From Kaiparowitsia implicata GSE-PSE-MK54-09C (GTDB taxonomy: Bacteria; Cyanobacteriota; Cyanobacteriia; Elainellales; Elainellaceae): a stretch of DNA of 64,000 nt. Below the pieces are notes generated by a model, which did no database searches, had not been told where the DNA came from, and saw nothing but the letters and a program-made list of their open reading frames with translations. Below, piece after piece: positions 28,659 to 38,966 of this stretch. The translations under genes and the position numbers were made by a program. Where the stretch lies: the NCBI GenBank assembly GCA_019359435.1, contig JAHHHI010000072.1, positions 49,447 through 113,446 of the forward strand. Direction: 5' to 3'. Within the stretch, counting starts at the first letter, position 1; each line of letters begins with the position of its first letter.

Positions 28659-29780
28659 ATGACCCATGTCTTTCACCGCTGGCTCAAATCAGGCCTATTA
28701 ATGCTGGTGCTGGTGATTACCTTTGCTACCGCCGCTCTGCAGTGCAGTCTGTTGCCAGCTCAGGCTACTACCCTGATTAGCCGCCTGCCTGCAGGCAACG
28801 CCATTACGGATGGTCGAGCCTTACTGCGCTATGCCTTACCCATCGACAATGAACCTGTGCGGCAGCTTCAAGAGTCGCTAGAAGATATTTCTACTGCACT
28901 GCGGACGCGCCGCCGTCTGAATAGCATTCGCACCAACCTCACTCAGGCAGATCGGGTGCTGTCTGGCAAACAAGCCGAACTACTGGCTAGCGTCCCTGAC
29001 GATCGCAAAACCGAAGCATCGTTTATCATCGCGCAGCTTGAAATCGGCATCAATGCCATGCGCACCTATATTGATGAGCAAGACAAAGAATCGCTATGGA
29101 TCAAGCGGGCTGAACTGCTGGATATGGTAGGGGCGCTCGAAGAACTCATGGTGCAAGGATTTCCCTATGAGGTGCCAGCAGACTATGCCAACCTGCCCCA
29201 GCTCAAAGGGCGCGCCACGGTAGCCATGGAAACGGAAAGGGGCAGTCTTACGATTGTGGTGGATGGCTACAGTGCCCCCGTCACAGGGGGAAACTTTGTG
29301 GATCTAGTGCAGCGTGGCTTCTATGATGGGCTGCCTGTGACTCGGGCTGAAGACTTCTATGTTGTGCAGTTGGGCGATCCCCCGGGAGATGCCGACGGCT
29401 TTATCGATCCCAAAACAAAGGAGTATCGCGCCATTCCTCTTGAGGTGCTGGTTAAGGGTGATGAAGCGCCTACCTACGGCATTACGCTAGAAGACGCTGG
29501 GCGCTTTCTGGAAGAACCCGTCTTGCCGTTCTCGGCCTATGGTGCGCTGGCAATGGCGCGTCCTGGCGATGACCCCAATGGCGGCTCGTCACAGTTTTTC
29601 TTCTTTCTTTATGAAGCTGAGCTAACTCCTGCGGGCGCTAATCTGCTGGATGGGCGCTACTCTGTGTTTGGTTATGTGGTGAACGGGAAAGAAGTGCTGA
29701 GCAAGCTAAAAGCGGGCGATCGCATCATTTCGGCAACGGTGGTCTCAGGGTTAGAGCATCTGGTGCAGCCCCAGAGCTAG
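28659..29780 (+). CDS. Lumenal cyclophilin-type PPIase (TLP40/CYP38-like)
   Basis: A 373-residue protein with a signal peptide ending near LLPAQA. An all-helical domain (about 60-180) carries RRRLNSIRTNLTQADRVLSG. The C-terminal cyclophilin domain (about 190-370) contains VTGGNFVDLVQRGFYDGLPV, MARPGDDPNGGSSQFFFF and FGYVVNGKEVL. Architecture and length match the thylakoid-lumen TLP40/CYP38 proteins that assist photosystem II assembly. Several canonical cyclophilin active-site residues are substituted, as in CYP38, so PPIase activity may be weak. Identification is by family resemblance. Confidence 0.88.
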   Translation: MTHVFHRWLKSGLLMLVLVITFATAALQCSLLPAQATTLISRLPAGNAITDGRALLRYALPIDNEPVRQLQESLEDISTALRTRRRLNSIRTNLTQADRVLSGKQAELLASVPDDRKTEASFIIAQLEIGINAMRTYIDEQDKESLWIKRAELLDMVGALEELMVQGFPYEVPADYANLPQLKGRATVAMETERGSLTIVVDGYSAPVTGGNFVDLVQRGFYDGLPVTRAEDFYVVQLGDPPGDADGFIDPKTKEYRAIPLEVLVKGDEAPTYGITLEDAGRFLEEPVLPFSAYGALAMARPGDDPNGGSSQFFFFLYEAELTPAGANLLDGRYSVFGYVVNGKEVLSKLKAGDRIISATVVSGLEHLVQPQS

Positions 29781-29916
29781 GTGAGCGAGGGATCTAAGCG
29801 CCTATTTAGCCGTAGATTGCTCGAACTTAGCGCGGCGTCTGAGGCGATCGCTCCCATAATCGTCCTGCGCGGAGATAGATCGGCCATTCGACTAGGGAGG
29901 GCTGATCTGGAGCGCC

Positions 29917-30612
29917 CTAGGCGGTCAGAATACGCTGCCAATGGGGGGCGATCGCCCCTTCCCCATACTGCTGCACAAAGTTGCGCGAGGCCGACCACGT
30001 GCTGAAGTAGCCCACGAGTTGATGCGCGTTCCACCTGATCTGCTGGGTCAGGGATGGCGGGTTAACGGCCTGAAACGGAAACGGTAGCGTGCGGTAGCCC
30101 GTCTTGACCCAGGCAATCTCTGGCGGAATGGAGGGTTCTAGCGTGGTGTAGAACCTGGTCAGCGCAGCTTGAAGCGAGGGAGAGGCCTGAGGCAGGGTGG
30201 GGCGCTCAATGCACCACGCGGCGATCGCTCCGCCGGGCTTCACCACGCGATACACCTCCGCGTGGAACGGTTCTGGGTCTAACCAGTGCAGCGCCGAGCC
30301 TACCGTCACGGCCTCCACCGAGTGGGTTGGTAGGCCGCTAGCTTCTGCTAAGCCCACCGAGTAGATGATGCGGTCATGGGCAAAGGCATTGGCGATTTGC
30401 TCCGCGCTGGCATCGGTGGCATAGACATGCTCAAAGTGGGGCAATAGGCCCAAGGCCACCTGCCCGTTGCCGGTGGCACAATCCCATGCGGCGGTGTGAC
30501 TGGGAACCAGACTGGCGATGAATTCATATAGCGCCGCTGGATACTGGGGGCGATACTGCACATAGTCGCTGGCATGGCCAGCGAAATAGTCCTTAAATGT
30601 TAGGGATGACAT
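29917..30612 (-). CDS. Class I SAM-dependent methyltransferase
   Basis: A 231-residue small-molecule-type methyltransferase. It begins SSLTFKDYFAGHASDYVQYRPQYP, a motif typical of the UbiE/Trans-aconitate-like family. Motif I is AAWDCATGNGQVALGLLPHF, followed by VYATDASAEQI, ASGLPTHSVEAVTVGSALHW and KPGGAIAAWC. The gene begins five bases after the rsmH stop, so the two are co-transcribed. Substrate unknown. Confidence 0.87.
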   Translation of the reverse strand: MSSLTFKDYFAGHASDYVQYRPQYPAALYEFIASLVPSHTAAWDCATGNGQVALGLLPHFEHVYATDASAEQIANAFAHDRIIYSVGLAEASGLPTHSVEAVTVGSALHWLDPEPFHAEVYRVVKPGGAIAAWCIERPTLPQASPSLQAALTRFYTTLEPSIPPEIAWVKTGYRTLPFPFQAVNPPSLTQQIRWNAHQLVGYFSTWSASRNFVQQYGEGAIAPHWQRILTA

Positions 30613-30617
30613 GGGAA

Positions 30618-31709
30618 TTAGTCACGGTTGCGTTCGGCAATGCGCAGCTTGGCAGAGCGCGATCGCCCATTTTGGGCTACTTCTGCCTCGTCTGCGATGA
30701 TCGGCTTTTTGGTTAGCACTCGCAGATCGGGGTTTTCCTTTAGCGTATGCTTCACCCGGCGATCTTCTAAACTGTGGAAGCTAATGACCGCAATGCGTCC
30801 CCCAGGTTTTAACCAGGTGGGAGCGGTGTGCAAAAACGTTTCAAGCACCTCTAGCTCGCGATTTACCGCAATGCGCAACGCCTGAAACACACGCGTCGCC
30901 GGATGAATGCGCCCATAGCGATATTTGGGCGGCACGCTATAAAAAATCACCTCGGCCAGTTGCAGGGTGGTGCGCAGCGGGCGCTTTTCGACAATGCGCC
31001 GCGCCAGTTTGCGCGACAGCCGCTCTTCGCCATAGGTATAGAAGATATGGGCCAGATCAACCTCGTCCCAGGTGTTGATCAGATCGGCAGCGGTTACGTC
31101 TTGGGTTTGATCCATCCGCATATCTAGGGGGGCATCATGGCGAAAGCTGAAGCCTCGTTCAGGCGTATCGAACTGGGGCGAGCTGACGCCCAAATCAGCC
31201 AGGATGCCGTCGAATCGAATCTCCCCTGGGCCAAAATCGGCAAAGTTGATGTGGTGATAGGTGATGCGATCGCCCCAGTTTGACAGTGTTTTTTGAGCAG
31301 CGGCGATCGCCTGCTGATCGTGATCCAGTGCGGTTAAGTGAATCCCTGCGGACTGCAAGAGCAGCCGACTGTGGCCGCCGCCGCCCAGCGTGGCGTCTAG
31401 ATAATGCCCCCCCGGTTGCACCGATAGCCCATCCACCACCGCCGCCGCCAATACGGGAATATGAGCAAACGCCGGATCTAGATTCGGTTCCGCGTTTGGG
31501 GCTAGATCAGGCTGCAAGTCTGGGGAGACTTGAGAGAGAGCGGACGGTTGCTCCTGGCAGGCGGCATTGGCACCTAGATTGGCACCCATGGCATTTAGGT
31601 CTGACTGGGGAGCAGAGTCGTGGGTCACAGGGATACTCGTTGAAGGCGGTAGGGTAGGATGAGCTGAAGGGGATTCAGCTGGGTCGTCTCGGGGAAGATT
31701 GCACTCCAT
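30618..31709 (-). CDS. rsmH: 16S rRNA m4C1402 methyltransferase RsmH
   Basis: The N4-methyltransferase of C1402 in the ribosomal P site. The conserved part begins at [14 protein letters not shown] (about residue 82). Motif I is [16 protein letters not shown], then [42 protein letters not shown] and [12 protein letters not shown]. The first 80 residues ([15 protein letters not shown] onward) are a low-complexity extension absent from typical RsmH. The real start may be further in, although an ATG at codon 41 is the only internal option before the domain. It leads an operon with the next methyltransferase. Confidence 0.95.
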   Translation of the reverse strand: MECNLPRDDPAESPSAHPTLPPSTSIPVTHDSAPQSDLNAMGANLGANAACQEQPSALSQVSPDLQPDLAPNAEPNLDPAFAHIPVLAAAVVDGLSVQPGGHYLDATLGGGGHSRLLLQSAGIHLTALDHDQQAIAAAQKTLSNWGDRITYHHINFADFGPGEIRFDGILADLGVSSPQFDTPERGFSFRHDAPLDMRMDQTQDVTAADLINTWDEVDLAHIFYTYGEERLSRKLARRIVEKRPLRTTLQLAEVIFYSVPPKYRYGRIHPATRVFQALRIAVNRELEVLETFLHTAPTWLKPGGRIAVISFHSLEDRRVKHTLKENPDLRVLTKKPIIADEAEVAQNGRSRSAKLRIAERNRD

Positions 31710-31800
31710 CTCTGATCAAGCTTTGATGGAGCGGTAATCGAGATCTGAGCTGGGGAGCACCCGCCAGATTCAGCAGTGACGACGTTATCTCTATTTCATT

Positions 31801-32232
31801 ATGGCTTTGGGTCAGACATTCAATCGCTTCATGGCGGACAATGCCGATAATTTGGTGGCGCGGATAGAGGCCAGCCTGCAGGCCAGCCTAGAGCGGTGGC
31901 TGTTGGAGCATCGCATCATTGGCTTTTTTTGGCATCATCCACCGATGCTGGTGCTGGCAGGGCTGGGCATCCTGATTTTGCTATCCGGGCTATGGCGCGC
32001 GATCAGTCGCGGTAGCGAGCAAATTTGGATTGCTCTGCTGAGTTTGCCCCTGCGGCTGCTGCATCTGGTTGGGCTGGGCAGCATTCAGTGGCTGCGCCGC
32101 CGAGCAGACCCCACGCCCCAAACCCGCCTCGCTGAGATTACGGCCCGGCTGGATGACCTCAGCCAAGAGCAAGAGGCGCTGCTGAAGGAATTGCGGGGCC
32201 TCCTCAAGCTGGGGGCAGATGAGCGCGTTTAG
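31801..32232 (+). CDS. Small membrane-associated hypothetical protein
   Basis: A 143-residue protein of unknown family. Residues about 45-70 (PPMLVLAGLGILILLSGLW) form one membrane helix, and a second amphipathic hydrophobic stretch (IWIALLSLPLRLLHLVGLG) follows. The C-terminal 35 residues are a charged coiled coil (LAEITARLDDLSQEQEALLK). It diverges from rsmH by 91 bases and overlaps the convergent ligase gene by 29 bases. No function is assignable. Confidence 0.7.
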   Translation: MALGQTFNRFMADNADNLVARIEASLQASLERWLLEHRIIGFFWHHPPMLVLAGLGILILLSGLWRAISRGSEQIWIALLSLPLRLLHLVGLGSIQWLRRRADPTPQTRLAEITARLDDLSQEQEALLKELRGLLKLGADERV

Positions 32233-33550
32233 AGGCTGCGAACGCCACGCCTCCCAGCCGACTAAACCCGTACAGCCCCCCCAACACCACCCAATTCAAG
32301 CAGTTCACCCGCACATCATAGAATGTGATGTCGAACTGGGCATAGGCAACACAGCCCCAAAACCCCAGCAGGTAGCCCAGCAGCACCGCCTGGTCTGGGA
32401 CTTGCAAGTGGCCGGATGCCAGCGATCGCCCGGCTCCATAGCAGATGCCGCCAACCCACAGCATGAACCCTAGCAGCACCAGCACCCCCGTCTCTGCCCC
32501 CAGCAGCAGCCAGATGTTGTGGGGGTGAAACATTTTGGAAATCTCGGGATCGATGCCGCGAGTGGGATAGAGAAATTTGTAGTTGCCCAATCCCCAGCCA
32601 AACCAGGGGCGATCGCGCATTAGATCCACCGCAATACGCCACACGTTCATCCGGGGATCATCCGCCCAGGCCATGGCTAAGGAGAGCGATCGCCCGCCAA
32701 TGCCCCAGCGAAAGAGTCCCGCGATAACCGCAGCCAGCCCCGCGATGCTGCCCAGCAGCAGCCAGACACTGCCCCGCACCACCAGCACGACTGCCATAAA
32801 CAGCAGCACCTGTGTTGCGGCGACGAGTATCCCATTGCGCGATCCCGAGGCAAAAATGCCCAGAAAGCATGAGAAGGTGGCGATCGCCATCCCCATCTCG
32901 GGTTTCCCCCATCCGCGCAGTTTTGAGTAGAGCTTCGGGGTCTGACGCGCGATCAGCATGGGTTGCAGCACCAGCCCCAGACCCAATCCAAAGATCACCA
33001 CCAAAAAGCTGGCATAGGTATTGGGATGATCAAACGTAACCATCACCCGCCCCTGATGCGCCGCATTGCGCACCCAATCCACCACCGACCACTGCTGCAC
33101 TGCCAGCGGCACCTGGGGCAACCGCAGCCCATACTGCAGCAGCCCCAGCAGGTTGAGGGGCAGCATCGCCCACAGCAGACTGCGCGCCAGTCGCTCAAGA
33201 TGGGCCGTGGTCGGCAGCAAAAACGGCAGCACCGTAAACAGCAGCATATAGGGAAGAAAATTCGTGAGCTGCAGAAAGGCCTCAGCCCGGTCGTAGGCTA
33301 GGCCACTGCTCAGCGCCAGCACGCCAAACAGTCCCCACAGACCCCAGCGCGTCACCGCATCCAGCCCCGTCCGCCGAAACCGCACCAGCAACCAGATCAG
33401 AGCGGCCCCCACCCCCAGCATCCCTAAATACGACACATAGGGCATCACCATCAACCCGCCCCGAAAGAGGCGGCGCACCCCAAACGGAGCCGGAACATCC
33501 ACCGTCATGCCCAGGGGAGTCCCGATTCCATCGCCACTGCTGCTCACCAC
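32204..33550 (-). CDS. O-antigen ligase family membrane protein
   Basis: A 448-residue polytopic membrane protein with about ten to twelve hydrophobic segments. A large loop carries the family signature region: DRPWFGWGLGNYKFLYPTRG followed by FHPHNIWLLLGAETGVLVLL. These correspond to the Wzy_C/WaaL domain with its conserved Gly-x-Gly and His. It joins or polymerises lipid-linked glycans on the outer face of the membrane. It is third in a minus-strand group after a GT4 and a sugar-phosphate transferase, with 37 bases between. Polymerase and ligase roles cannot be told apart from sequence. Confidence 0.88.
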   Translation of the reverse strand: MVSSSGDGIGTPLGMTVDVPAPFGVRRLFRGGLMVMPYVSYLGMLGVGAALIWLLVRFRRTGLDAVTRWGLWGLFGVLALSSGLAYDRAEAFLQLTNFLPYMLLFTVLPFLLPTTAHLERLARSLLWAMLPLNLLGLLQYGLRLPQVPLAVQQWSVVDWVRNAAHQGRVMVTFDHPNTYASFLVVIFGLGLGLVLQPMLIARQTPKLYSKLRGWGKPEMGMAIATFSCFLGIFASGSRNGILVAATQVLLFMAVVLVVRGSVWLLLGSIAGLAAVIAGLFRWGIGGRSLSLAMAWADDPRMNVWRIAVDLMRDRPWFGWGLGNYKFLYPTRGIDPEISKMFHPHNIWLLLGAETGVLVLLGFMLWVGGICYGAGRSLASGHLQVPDQAVLLGYLLGFWGCVAYAQFDITFYDVRVNCLNWVVLGGLYGFSRLGGVAFAASKRAHLPPA

Positions 33551-33587
33551 CCGATTTCTCCTCTGCGCGTCTTAGGCAACCCTGCCT

Positions 33588-35030
33588 TTAATAGGCCCCC
33601 TCGCCCGTGATCACTACCCACACGGTGCGCAGCAGAATGTAAATATCCAGCCATACCGACCAGTTCCGCACGTAATACGCATCCAGGCTAACCCGCTCTT
33701 CATAGGCTAAATTGTTGCGTCCTGATACCTGCCACAGCCCGGTGAGTCCCGGCGTTACTTTAGTATATAGCCCAAACTTTTCGCCATAACGGTCAATTTC
33801 CTCATCCACAATGGGGCGTGGCCCCACCAGGCTCATTTCGCCCCGTAGAATATTCCACAGTTGGGGCAGTTCATCTAAGCTGGTTTGGCGCAAAAACCGC
33901 CCAATGCGTGTGACGCGGGGATCATCCCGCAATTTCTGGTTCTTGTCCCAATCATCGCGCAGTTCGGGATGGGCTTGCAGATAGCGTTCTAGCACTCGAT
34001 CCGCATCCTGCACCATCGAGCGAAACTTCCACGCTTTGAACCGCATGCCATCTTGGCCGATGCGGGTTTGGCGATAGAAGACTGGCCCTGGCGAGTCGAT
34101 GCGAATCACCAAGGCAATCAGCAAAAACATCGGCAGCACCAGCAGCCCACCCACGAGTGTGGTCAGACGATCGATCAAAAACTTGACTAGGCGCGGCCCT
34201 GGCAGCAAGAGCTGCTGCCGAACTTCTAATCCCAAAATGCCGACCATGTCTTTGGCATCGACCCAGAGGCTCGAAAAGCCAAACAAGTCAGGGATGATCA
34301 ATAAGTGGGCAAAGGTTTGGCCGTAGCGCTCAATCAGGTCAAGCAGGCGATCGCGCGGCACACCCGGCATCGCCACAATGGCATAGGGAATCTGGCGCGA
34401 TCGCCCCAAACTCGGGGCCAGTTCCACCCCACCCAGCACCGGCACATCCAGCAGCGTGCCGTGCTTTTTAGGATCATCATCCAACACCAGCACCGGCTTA
34501 AGACCGATGCGGGGCCGCCGTTGCAGGGTGCGAATCACCATTTCCCCCGTTTTGCCTGCCCCCAGCACAATCACGGGGTAGCCCCACCACTTATAGGGAG
34601 ACAGCAGATGCCGAATTAAGCTGCGCCCAGCAAACACCATTGCAATTGAAATCAACCACGCCATCAAAAACAAGCCGCGCGAGTAAGCGTCTTCCTCTCG
34701 TCGCAAAAAAACCGTAGACCCCAGCAAAAAATACACCAGGCTGGTGGAAATTGTGACCCGCCGCAGCTCATCCACCGGACTAAGCCCCACCCCTGGATAG
34801 AGCCCCGATGCCGCATAGGTCACCACAAACAGCCCCGCCAGCGGCACCAGTTGCCAATAGGTAGACAGTGGAAATTGACCGTTGAGCAGTAGGCGCACCA
34901 GCAGGCTGACCAGACTGGCTATCCCCAGTGCTAACAGGTCACTGCCAATCATGCTAGTCAGGGTCGGAATTGAGCGGGTTGAAATACTGAGCGCTGAAAG
35001 TGTTGGTCGTAGGGCGCGGTTAAGCTGCAT
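33588..35030 (-). CDS. Polyisoprenyl-phosphate hexose-1-phosphate transferase (WbaP/WcaJ-like)
   Basis: A 480-residue initiating transferase of exopolysaccharide synthesis. Four to five N-terminal membrane helices are followed by a nucleotide-fold domain ([20 protein letters not shown]). A re-entrant helix with [20 protein letters not shown] leads into the catalytic bacterial sugar transferase domain. The latter has [13 protein letters not shown] with the catalytic Asp region, then [14 protein letters not shown] and MSLVGPRP, ending GLWQVSGRN. It places the first sugar phosphate on undecaprenyl phosphate. It lies 27 bases after the GT4 gene, in an operon. Confidence 0.93.
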   Translation of the reverse strand: MQLNRALRPTLSALSISTRSIPTLTSMIGSDLLALGIASLVSLLVRLLLNGQFPLSTYWQLVPLAGLFVVTYAASGLYPGVGLSPVDELRRVTISTSLVYFLLGSTVFLRREEDAYSRGLFLMAWLISIAMVFAGRSLIRHLLSPYKWWGYPVIVLGAGKTGEMVIRTLQRRPRIGLKPVLVLDDDPKKHGTLLDVPVLGGVELAPSLGRSRQIPYAIVAMPGVPRDRLLDLIERYGQTFAHLLIIPDLFGFSSLWVDAKDMVGILGLEVRQQLLLPGPRLVKFLIDRLTTLVGGLLVLPMFLLIALVIRIDSPGPVFYRQTRIGQDGMRFKAWKFRSMVQDADRVLERYLQAHPELRDDWDKNQKLRDDPRVTRIGRFLRQTSLDELPQLWNILRGEMSLVGPRPIVDEEIDRYGEKFGLYTKVTPGLTGLWQVSGRNNLAYEERVSLDAYYVRNWSVWLDIYILLRTVWVVITGEGAY

Positions 35031-35057
35031 GGGTCGTAGACGTTCCTCATCACGCTA

Positions 35058-36182
35058 TTACTGTATGGCATCCCCTCGACAAAATGACGCCCATTGCCGA
35101 TCGATTAGGCGAGAAAGTTCTTGCTGAAACCGGTCTGGTGAAAACCGCTCCGCATTGTGGCGCAAATCATCCACCGAGAAATCGTAACGTCCCAATTCCA
35201 TCTGCTGGATCACCTCTATCAGACTGTTAACCTGCTGCTCCGGAAAAAACAGTCCCGTTTTACCGGGAATCACAGTTTCGGTGGCCCCGCCGCGCCCGTA
35301 AGTGATCACCGGTGCTCCCGCCGCCTGCGCCTCGACTAGGGTGATGCCAAAGTCTTCTTCGGCAGCATAGACAAAGGCTTTGCACCGTTGCAGGTGATCG
35401 ACCAATACTGTCTCGGGCTGGTGTCCTAAAAAGGTTACGTTTGCCCCAGCGATGGCTTGAAGGTGCGATCGCTCCGCCCCATCCCCAATGACGACCAGCG
35501 GCAGCCCCAGTTGGGTAAACGCCTGCACGATCAAATCCACCCGCTTATACGGGACAAACCGCGCCACCGTTAGATAAAACTCATCCCGCTGGGCGGCTGG
35601 GCGAAACCGATCCACTGCTACGGGGGGATAGATCACCGTGGCGCGACGGCGGTACGTTTTCCAAATGCGGCGGGCCACAAACTGAGAATTTGCCATGAAA
35701 TGATCGACCCGGTTGGCTGTGGCCAGATCCCACAGCCGCAGATAGTGCAGGATGGTCTGAGCGGCGATCGCCCGCACACCACGACTCAACCCCGAGCCTT
35801 GCAAATACTGCTGCTGCATATCCCACGCATAGCGAATTGGCGTATGCACATAGCTCAGGTGCAACTGATCGGGCCGAGTCAGCACCCCTTTTGCGACCGC
35901 ATGGCTGCTCGACAGCACCAAGTCATACCGAGACAGATCAAACTGCTCTACCGCCAAGGGCATCAACGGCAGATAGGCGCGAAAATGACGCCGAGCCGCC
36001 GGGAGCCGCTGCAGAAACGAGGTCGTCACCGATCGATGCTGAATAAAAAATCGCAGCTCATCCGGCAAAAAGTCCACCAGACTAAATAAGTCTGCCTGGG
36101 GATAGCGCAGAAGCATCTGTTCGCAGACCCGCTCAGAGCCTGCATAGGTCACTAACCATTCATGAACTACGGCAATATTCAT
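35058..36182 (-). CDS. Glycosyltransferase family 4
   Basis: A 374-residue GT-B glycosyltransferase. The N-terminal acceptor domain opens NIAVVHEWLVTYAGSERVCE and contains SYVHTPIRYAWDMQ. The C-terminal nucleotide-sugar domain carries the GT4 motif EEDFGITLVEAQAAGAPVI (E-x7-E) and GRGGATETVIPGKTGLFF. It resembles WbaZ-like mannosyl/rhamnosyl transferases of exopolysaccharide clusters, but sugar specificity cannot be read. It is first in the three-gene minus-strand group. Confidence 0.92.
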   Translation of the reverse strand: MNIAVVHEWLVTYAGSERVCEQMLLRYPQADLFSLVDFLPDELRFFIQHRSVTTSFLQRLPAARRHFRAYLPLMPLAVEQFDLSRYDLVLSSSHAVAKGVLTRPDQLHLSYVHTPIRYAWDMQQQYLQGSGLSRGVRAIAAQTILHYLRLWDLATANRVDHFMANSQFVARRIWKTYRRRATVIYPPVAVDRFRPAAQRDEFYLTVARFVPYKRVDLIVQAFTQLGLPLVVIGDGAERSHLQAIAGANVTFLGHQPETVLVDHLQRCKAFVYAAEEDFGITLVEAQAAGAPVITYGRGGATETVIPGKTGLFFPEQQVNSLIEVIQQMELGRYDFSVDDLRHNAERFSPDRFQQELSRLIDRQWASFCRGDAIQ

Positions 36183-36577
36183 CGCTGTTCATTCTACCGA
36201 CGCCGGGTAACTTTCCCGTAAACATTGGTCAGATTTTTTCACCCGCGCGTGAGAATCGCTGGCATTCTTGCAATATCCGCCTGCGCTCTCTGGCTGTTTG
36301 CTTTCTCTCATCAGAAGTACGATGCCCGTCACTATTTGGACACCTCGACAGACGATCGCCGATCTCCTAGGGATACCCAAACCAATAGGCACAGTGTCAG
36401 CCATCCATAGGCTAGCTGGCTACCTGGCAAAGAGGGCGCATCGAAATTCAGTAGGCGAGGTCTACGGCTGCGTGGTCGAAACTGCCGAAGATTAACGCTG
36501 AGCTGACGCTGGCTTTTGATGCTAGATTCGCTGAATTTTTTGAATAGTTAAAAACCCAAAATGGTTTGAAGGTGAGA
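36183..36577. other. Spacer in the polysaccharide locus
   Basis: 395 bases upstream of the GT4 gene and downstream of the pyruvyl transferase gene. A 75-codon plus-strand frame ending near 36495 contains TIADLLGIPKPIGTV and might be a gene remnant, but I cannot match it to a family. Confidence 0.4.
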
Positions 36578-36627
36578 AGGGCGTTAAAGGGGGGCGATCG
36601 CCCTCTCTCACCCCCCTTTAACGCCCT
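36578..36627 (-). terminator. Terminator overlapping the pyruvyl transferase stop
   Basis: A perfect 17-bp inverted repeat (AGGGCGTTAAAGGGGGG and its complement) with a 16-nt loop that contains a HIP1 site. The first stem bases in the minus direction include the TAG stop codon of the pyruvyl transferase gene. A pyrimidine-rich tail follows. Confidence 0.65.
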
Positions 36628-37702
36628 ACAACCAGATGCGGCGCATAGCCTGTATAGGGTGTTCGAGCAGGTTGAGAGAGTCAGGATGGGGCTTAAGCGG
36701 ATTGAAGGCCAGCGGGAGCGGAAAAGCGTCTAAGAAGTCTGCGCCAGACCAGTCTAAAGGTTGCCAATGCCGATCAAGTTCTCGAATGATGTGTCGCCAC
36801 GGCGATCGCGCTGTGCGATCGCGCCCATAGACCCATAACGTCTGCTTCCCAAACCCCAAATAGGCATCGCGCATCCGTCGGTCGACCATTTGCAGCAGTT
36901 TAGGATCATCGTGCGTGAGATCCACCATCTGCCCTCCGTTGCCGTAGGCCGAGAAGTAGGCGCAGGGGATGCCATAGGCTTCGGCAATGATCAGCCCGTG
37001 CAGGCTGGTGCTCACAATTCGCTTGCAGGCGGTGATGGCTTGAATGCGCTGGGCGATCGCCCCCACGTTTGGCTCGGTTAAGGGTGAGATAATCTGCACC
37101 GATTCGGCTAGATGTGGCGGCACCCGATAGCGCTTAAATTCTCGCTTATAGGTAGACTCGGGCATGCGCTGGCGCAACTCTGACAGATGCAGCACCACCC
37201 CCAGTTCATAAGTCTTAGGAGCAGGCGGCAGCAGGGTAGGCAAGAACCAGACGGGGTCGCCATACACCGCAGGCACCGTTAAACCCTGCTGCCGCAAGAG
37301 GTCAGCCGTGAGCGGGCCCCGCACAGCATGCACCCAAAATTCAGTTTGCGGCGGTAGGCAATACCCCACGCGACGCTCTAGCGGATGACGGCGCGGGTCA
37401 AACCCGGTGCCCCACACATGCACTCGCCCTCCTACAAACTTGTGCCCGATGGTGCCGACACAGGCCAATCGCTCCGTATTGGACTGAAAGCGATGATACG
37501 CAATCGGCAGACCCGACAGAGCACTCACCACAAGAGGGCTGAGCGCATCGCCCAGGTTTGCATAGGGGTGCTGGGCAGACGTGGCCGCCCAGGTTAACGG
37601 AACTACCGCGCGATCGCCCGCGTCTGCCCTAGCAAAGGGAACCGCTTCACCCGGCTTTACCAGCGGCACGCGCGGCTTCAGCCCATTGGTGATGTAGTCC
37701 AA
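36626..37702 (-). CDS. Polysaccharide pyruvyl transferase family protein
   Basis: A 358-residue member of the CsaB/WcaK/ExoV family that adds pyruvate ketals to glycans. Features: NLGDALSPLVVSALSG near residue 48, GTIGHKFVGGRVHVWGTGFDP, AVRGPLTADLLRQQGL, YGDPVWFLPTL, and the late CKRIVSTSLHGLIIAEAYGIP block with the conserved His. It belongs to the exopolysaccharide locus by position, though 440 bases separate it from the GT4 group. The start codon is not well supported by a Shine-Dalgarno. Confidence 0.9.
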   Translation of the reverse strand: MDYITNGLKPRVPLVKPGEAVPFARADAGDRAVVPLTWAATSAQHPYANLGDALSPLVVSALSGLPIAYHRFQSNTERLACVGTIGHKFVGGRVHVWGTGFDPRRHPLERRVGYCLPPQTEFWVHAVRGPLTADLLRQQGLTVPAVYGDPVWFLPTLLPPAPKTYELGVVLHLSELRQRMPESTYKREFKRYRVPPHLAESVQIISPLTEPNVGAIAQRIQAITACKRIVSTSLHGLIIAEAYGIPCAYFSAYGNGGQMVDLTHDDPKLLQMVDRRMRDAYLGFGKQTLWVYGRDRTARSPWRHIIRELDRHWQPLDWSGADFLDAFPLPLAFNPLKPHPDSLNLLEHPIQAMRRIWL

Positions 37703-38177
37703 AACAATGCGTCGGTGAATGCGGGTTAGGGGGGCGATCGCCAGCAGAACGGTATCTCCTTCTCTACAGCCTATCTCTACAGCCTATGGTTGAGGATTCG
37801 GGCGTAAACCATCGAATCGATCACGCCAGATTGATAATGCCAGACGCCACTACCCAATTCACCACCACTCGCCAAAACTCTACCGCCTCTCTATCTGCGA
37901 CTATGGGGCTGCGAGTCTAGGCGGCTCGTCGCTTCGCCAGCATAGCGTTTGCAAGCATTCAATGCCTTCATTCAGCAGCAACCGTAGAAAATCACCGTAG
38001 ATGACTGCAACGATTGTAGATTATCATCGTACCTTGAAGATTCAGCCCACCCAGTACAGAGGTCGCCGTGCCCCCTAACCGCAGCCTCATAACTTACCGT
38101 GAGTTCTCAGACCCATTGACCACAAGGAGGAGAGACCGTTAGAGAATCTCTGGTCGACCTTAAGTAAGCGACGATTT
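37703..38177. other. Divergent spacer between pyruvyl transferase and Wzm
   Basis: 475 bases between divergent genes, presumably promoters for both. CTCTACAGCCTAT occurs twice in perfect tandem at 37762-37787. No small gene is visible. Confidence 0.5.
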
Positions 38178-38966
38178 ATGAAAGCAATCGATTTAGGAAA
38201 CCACAGAAGCCTAGAGAACTATCGGGATCTGCTGATTATCCTTGTTCAAAAAGAAATCAAAGTCCGCTACAAAAACAACGTCCTAGGGTATCTGTGGTCA
38301 GTGGGCAATCCGTTGATGTTTGCGGTAGTTTACTTTTTTGCCTTCAAAATCATCATGCGGGTGCGAGTCGAAGCCTATCCACTCGTGCTGCTCGCAGGCC
38401 TATTTCCCTGGCAGTGGTTTGCCAACTCAGTCGGCTCATCTCCCAAAATTTTTGTAGCTGGCTCATCCATTATCAAAAAGGTGAACTTTCCGCGCCACAT
38501 CATCCCGCTGGCATCGGTGCTCAATCATATGATTCACTTTTGCTTTTCGCTGCCGGTGATCATTGTGCTGTTGCTGTTTTACGACAAGGTTCCCCCGCTC
38601 TCGTGGCTCTATGGAATGCCCATTCAGATTGGGGTGCAGTTGATGATGCTCTATGGCATCTCGCTGCTGCTAGCCTCACTCAACTTGTTTGTGCGTGATA
38701 TTGAGCCACTGGCCAGCATCATCATTCAGATGGGGTTTTTCTTCACTCCTATCATCTATACCGAAGACCTGATTCCTGAGCGGTTTCAGCACTTGATTCC
38801 GCTCAACCCTGCGGCCCCGCTGATGATCAACTGGCGCAACTTGATTTTAGAAGGCACGCTGAATTTTCAATATGTGCTGATCAGCTTTGGCTATGGGTTG
38901 CTGTTTTTGGCCCTTGGCTACAGCGTCTACAAGAAACTTGCCCACCGATTTGCGGAAGTGCTATGA
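38178..38966 (+). CDS. Polysaccharide ABC exporter permease (Wzm-like)
   Basis: A 262-residue ABC-2 type permease with six hydrophobic segments. The N-terminal amphipathic stretch NYRDLLIILVQKEIKVRYKN and the phrase VLGYLWSVGNPLMFAVVYFF are characteristic of Wzm/TagG exporters, as is FFFTPIIYTEDLIP. It exports a lipid-linked glycan with the next gene's ATPase. Its stop overlaps the ATPase start (ATGA), so they are translationally coupled. Confidence 0.93.
   Translation: MKAIDLGNHRSLENYRDLLIILVQKEIKVRYKNNVLGYLWSVGNPLMFAVVYFFAFKIIMRVRVEAYPLVLLAGLFPWQWFANSVGSSPKIFVAGSSIIKKVNFPRHIIPLASVLNHMIHFCFSLPVIIVLLLFYDKVPPLSWLYGMPIQIGVQLMMLYGISLLLASLNLFVRDIEPLASIIIQMGFFFTPIIYTEDLIPERFQHLIPLNPAAPLMINWRNLILEGTLNFQYVLISFGYGLLFLALGYSVYKKLAHRFAEVL

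Noticed and set aside
36225..36495. Possible small gene or remnant (TIADLLGIPKPIGTV)
   Set aside because: Competing frames on both strands and no recognisable domain; could be chance.
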